DNA of 36,380 bases. It comes from an uncultured Actinomycetes bacterium (GTDB lineage Bacteria; Actinomycetota; Actinomycetes; Nanopelagicales; Nanopelagicaceae). A model generated the notes under the pieces. It saw only the letters and a list, made by a program, of their open reading frames with translations. It was not told where the DNA came from and did not search any database. The position numbers and the translations under genes are program-made. Shown in pieces: positions 34,557 to 36,380 of the stretch; position 1 is the stretch's first letter; the number at the start of each line of letters is the position of its first letter. The DNA lies in NCBI GenBank assembly GCA_903863015.1, contig CAIPAI010000058.1, forward strand, positions 1-36,380, written 5' to 3'.

Positions 34557-34868
34557 TCACTTCCGATTTTCTGGGAGAGAGATTGTGACGGTGTCGCCGT
34601 CACGCGAGGTTTTATAAACTGGAATTGCAGTGGTTGCTGGAAATGACTCTGGCTCCCCCGTGCGAAGATCAAACTTCGATCCGTGGAGCCAACATTCGAC
34701 GAAGTGATCCTCAACTTCACCTTCTGAAAGCGATACATCGGCGTGCGAGCAGAGATCTCCGACCGCGAATACCTCATCGCCCACTCGCGCCACGCACACG
34801 TCGTTACCGTCGAGATTGACCTTGAGTGGGCGTCCGGGAACTAATGAATCAAAGGAGAGTTCAAGCAT
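34557..34868 (-). CDS. Rieske-type [2Fe-2S] ferredoxin of the suf operon
   Basis: A 103-residue Rieske ferredoxin-like protein. The two cluster motifs are intact: LCSHADVSLSEG (Cys-x-His) near residue 38 and VECWLHGSKFDLRTG (Cys-x2-His) near residue 58. It has no membrane anchor or signal peptide. This gene stands between sufD and sufC in many actinobacterial suf operons, where it may give electrons for cluster assembly or repair. Its ATG overlaps the sufD stop by 8 bases. Confidence 0.93.
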   Translation of the reverse strand: MLELSFDSLVPGRPLKVNLDGNDVCVARVGDEVFAVGDLCSHADVSLSEGEVEDHFVECWLHGSKFDLRTGEPESFPATTAIPVYKTSRDGDTVTISLPENRK

Positions 34869-35928
34869 TCGAAGCCTCTAGCGCTTCGTCGATGACACCA
34901 AGAAGTCGCTCTTCCAAGTCAGCAATGCCGATCTTGGTGATGAGCTCAGCAAAGAAGCCGCGCACTACAAGTTTGCGAGCCTCGTGGACCGGAATTCCGC
35001 GGGCTTGGAGATAGAAAAGTTGCTCATCATCAAAACGCCCGGTAGCACTTGCGTGACCGGCGCCGACAATCTCTCCCGTTTCAATCTCGAGATTAGGAAC
35101 GGAATCTGCCCGCGCGTGATCGCTCAGCACCAAGTTGCGGTTGAGCTCGTAGGTGTCGGTTCCTTCCGCCACCGCACGAATTGCCACGTCACCAATCCAC
35201 ACAGTGTGGGCGCCCTCACCATGCAGAGCACCTTTGTAGGTAACTCGAGACTTGCAATGCGATACGTCGTGCTCGACATGAAGTCTGTGCTCTAGATGTT
35301 GGCCAGTGTTTGCAAAGTAGAGCCCATTGAGCTCAGCGCTTCCCCCGTTGGCCAAGTAATCGACTCGAGGAGAGATTCGCACGACTGATCCACCCATGGT
35401 GAAATGAGTTGCTGTGAGAGTAGCGTTTCTGCCTAATTCGAAGCGGTGTCTTGCAACGTGGACCGCCGTTGATGACCATTCTTGGGTAGAAATGAACTGC
35501 ACATTTGCTTCGTCGGCAATGCGTAATTCAATCTCCTCAGCCAAAGAAATGTCACCGAAATTCTCCATCACAATGGAAACCTTTGAATGCTTTCCCACCG
35601 CAATAAGCGTTCGAGCGAAGAGTGAGCCACCGGCGCCCGTACGAACAATTCGCACTGTGCCCGAAGCGTTGGCGGGGATATCGATAAAGTCGACCTTCTC
35701 AACTCGCGCGCGGGCGTGCAAAGCTACTGCGTCGGTCGTCTCGTCGTGAGGGAGAACTACGGATTCGCTCGCAGGTACTGACTTATGTACTGCGATCGAG
35801 TCCCCGCTCAACTCAAAACTTAGTACTCCCGAGTTCGATGCACTTCCGTCGTGCAAACCGCCTAAGCGGTTGAGTGGAGTAAAACGCCATGCTTCTTCGC
35901 GCCCAGTGGGCGTAGTAATGGTGCTCAT
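34861..35928 (-). CDS. sufD: SufD, Fe-S cluster scaffold subunit
   Basis: Scaffold partner of SufB in the SufBC2D complex, 355 residues, with the beta-helix core typical of the SufB/SufD family. Recognisable segments are GREEAWRFTPLNRL near the N-terminus, YKGALHGEGAHTVWIGDVAI near residue 235, EIETGEIVGAGHASATGRFDDEQLFYLQARGI near residues 282-313, and ARKLVVRGFFAELI. The His in AGHASATG matches the conserved functional His of SufD. It overlaps the sufB stop by one base (TAATG). Confidence 0.95.
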   Translation of the reverse strand: MSTITTPTGREEAWRFTPLNRLGGLHDGSASNSGVLSFELSGDSIAVHKSVPASESVVLPHDETTDAVALHARARVEKVDFIDIPANASGTVRIVRTGAGGSLFARTLIAVGKHSKVSIVMENFGDISLAEEIELRIADEANVQFISTQEWSSTAVHVARHRFELGRNATLTATHFTMGGSVVRISPRVDYLANGGSAELNGLYFANTGQHLEHRLHVEHDVSHCKSRVTYKGALHGEGAHTVWIGDVAIRAVAEGTDTYELNRNLVLSDHARADSVPNLEIETGEIVGAGHASATGRFDDEQLFYLQARGIPVHEARKLVVRGFFAELITKIGIADLEERLLGVIDEALEASNA

Positions 35929-36380
35929 TAACCGACAGCGCCTTCCATTTGGAGCTCGATGAGACGGTTCAGTTCGAGCGCGTACTCCATCGGCAATTCG
36001 CGTGCAATCGGCTCGATGAATCCACGAACAATCATGGCCATGGCTTCGTCTTCAGTCATGCCGCGAGACATTAAGTAGAAGAGTTGATCATCGCTCACCT
36101 TCGAGACAGTGGCTTCGTGTCCCATAGACACATCATCTTCGCGCACGTCGACGTAGGGATATGTATCTGAACGACTAATGGTGTCGACCAAAAGTGCATC
36201 GCACTTGACAGTGCTCTTGGAGTGATGTGCACCCTCTTGAACCTGGACCAAACCGCGATACGAGGTACGGCCGCCACCGCGTGCAACTGACTTCGAGATA
36301 ATCGTTGACGAAGTGTAGGGCGCAGCATGCACCATCTTTGCGCCAGCATCTTGATGCTGACCCTCACCGGCGAATGCAAT
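35928..36380 (-). CDS. sufB: SufB, Fe-S cluster scaffold subunit (C-terminal part)
   Basis: The C-terminal 150 residues of SufB, cut by the right edge of the window. Family segments are the [18 protein letters not shown] start of the visible part, [46 protein letters not shown], and [25 protein letters not shown]. The Cys in VKCDALL lies where the catalytic Cys of SufB is expected, and the Glu in GHEATVSK is also conserved. The reading frame is open to base 36380. It heads the visible order sufB-D-Rieske-C-S-U-T. Confidence 0.96.
   Translation of the reverse strand: MAFAGEGQHQDAGAKMVHAAPYTSSTIISKSVARGGGRTSYRGLVQVQEGAHHSKSTVKCDALLVDTISRSDTYPYVDVREDDVSMGHEATVSKVSDDQLFYLMSRGMTEDEAMAMIVRGFIEPIARELPMEYALELNRLIELQMEGAVG

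Overview
The window is a compact, almost entirely minus-strand stretch of an actinobacterial (Actinomycetota) chromosome. Support for this is the partial 16S rRNA 5' end, the argCJBDRH order, an InhA-like enoyl-ACP reductase, a DUF3099 membrane protein, an SseB-like gene and a suf operon containing a Rieske ferredoxin. Genes are separated by few or no bases and many overlap by 1, 4 or 8 bases. Together with mid-range base composition this suggests a small, streamlined genome, perhaps a freshwater acI/Nanopelagicales-like lineage. The order-level assignment is inference only.

Layout from left to right; transcription runs right to left except for two genes. (1) 1-656: the 5' end of a 16S rRNA gene with its leader and promoter. 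(2) 657-8060: tyrS and the arginine operon argC-J-B-D-R-H, with an ArgR-type operator before argC. argF and argG are absent from the cluster. (3) 8056-11606: pheST. (4) 11643-13970: infC-rpmI-rplT followed by a SpoU rRNA methyltransferase. infC appears to start at AUC and has an attenuator-like leader. (5) 13971-23524: an accessory catabolic operon with its own promoter, in transcription order hyuA, hyuB, CoA-transferase, fused AccD-AccA carboxyltransferase, carbamate kinase, ring-opening amidohydrolase (barbiturase/cyanuric acid hydrolase family) and an SseB-like gene. (6) 23525-25482: fabG, fabI (InhA-like) and a SixA-type phosphatase. (7) 25577-27654: DUF3099 (+), moaA (-) and a SURF1-like gene (+). 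(8) 27596-31791: an ABC exporter, an enoyl-CoA hydratase family protein and an ABC-F ATPase. (9) 31788-36380: the Fe-S assembly operon sufB-D-Rieske-C-S-U-T, with sufB cut by the window end.

The most interesting part is region 5. Four of its six internal junctions are 4-base stop/start overlaps (three ATGA and one CTGA), so the genes look translationally coupled. A ring-opening amidohydrolase beside carbamate kinase, an ATP-dependent hydantoinase pair, a class III CoA-transferase and a carboxyltransferase suggests a route that opens a cyclic imide or ureide such as barbiturate, recovers ATP from carbamoyl phosphate, and feeds a C3 dicarboxylate such as malonate into CoA metabolism. No uracil dehydrogenase, transporter, regulator, biotin carboxylase or BCCP is in the window, so the substrate is unproven.

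Two genes, the ABC-F ATPase and the SseB-like gene, appear to begin with CTG inside a CTGA overlap with the upstream stop. ATG/GTG/TTG-only gene calls truncate the first and overextend the second. No tRNA, CRISPR array, insertion sequence, phage gene or attachment site was seen.
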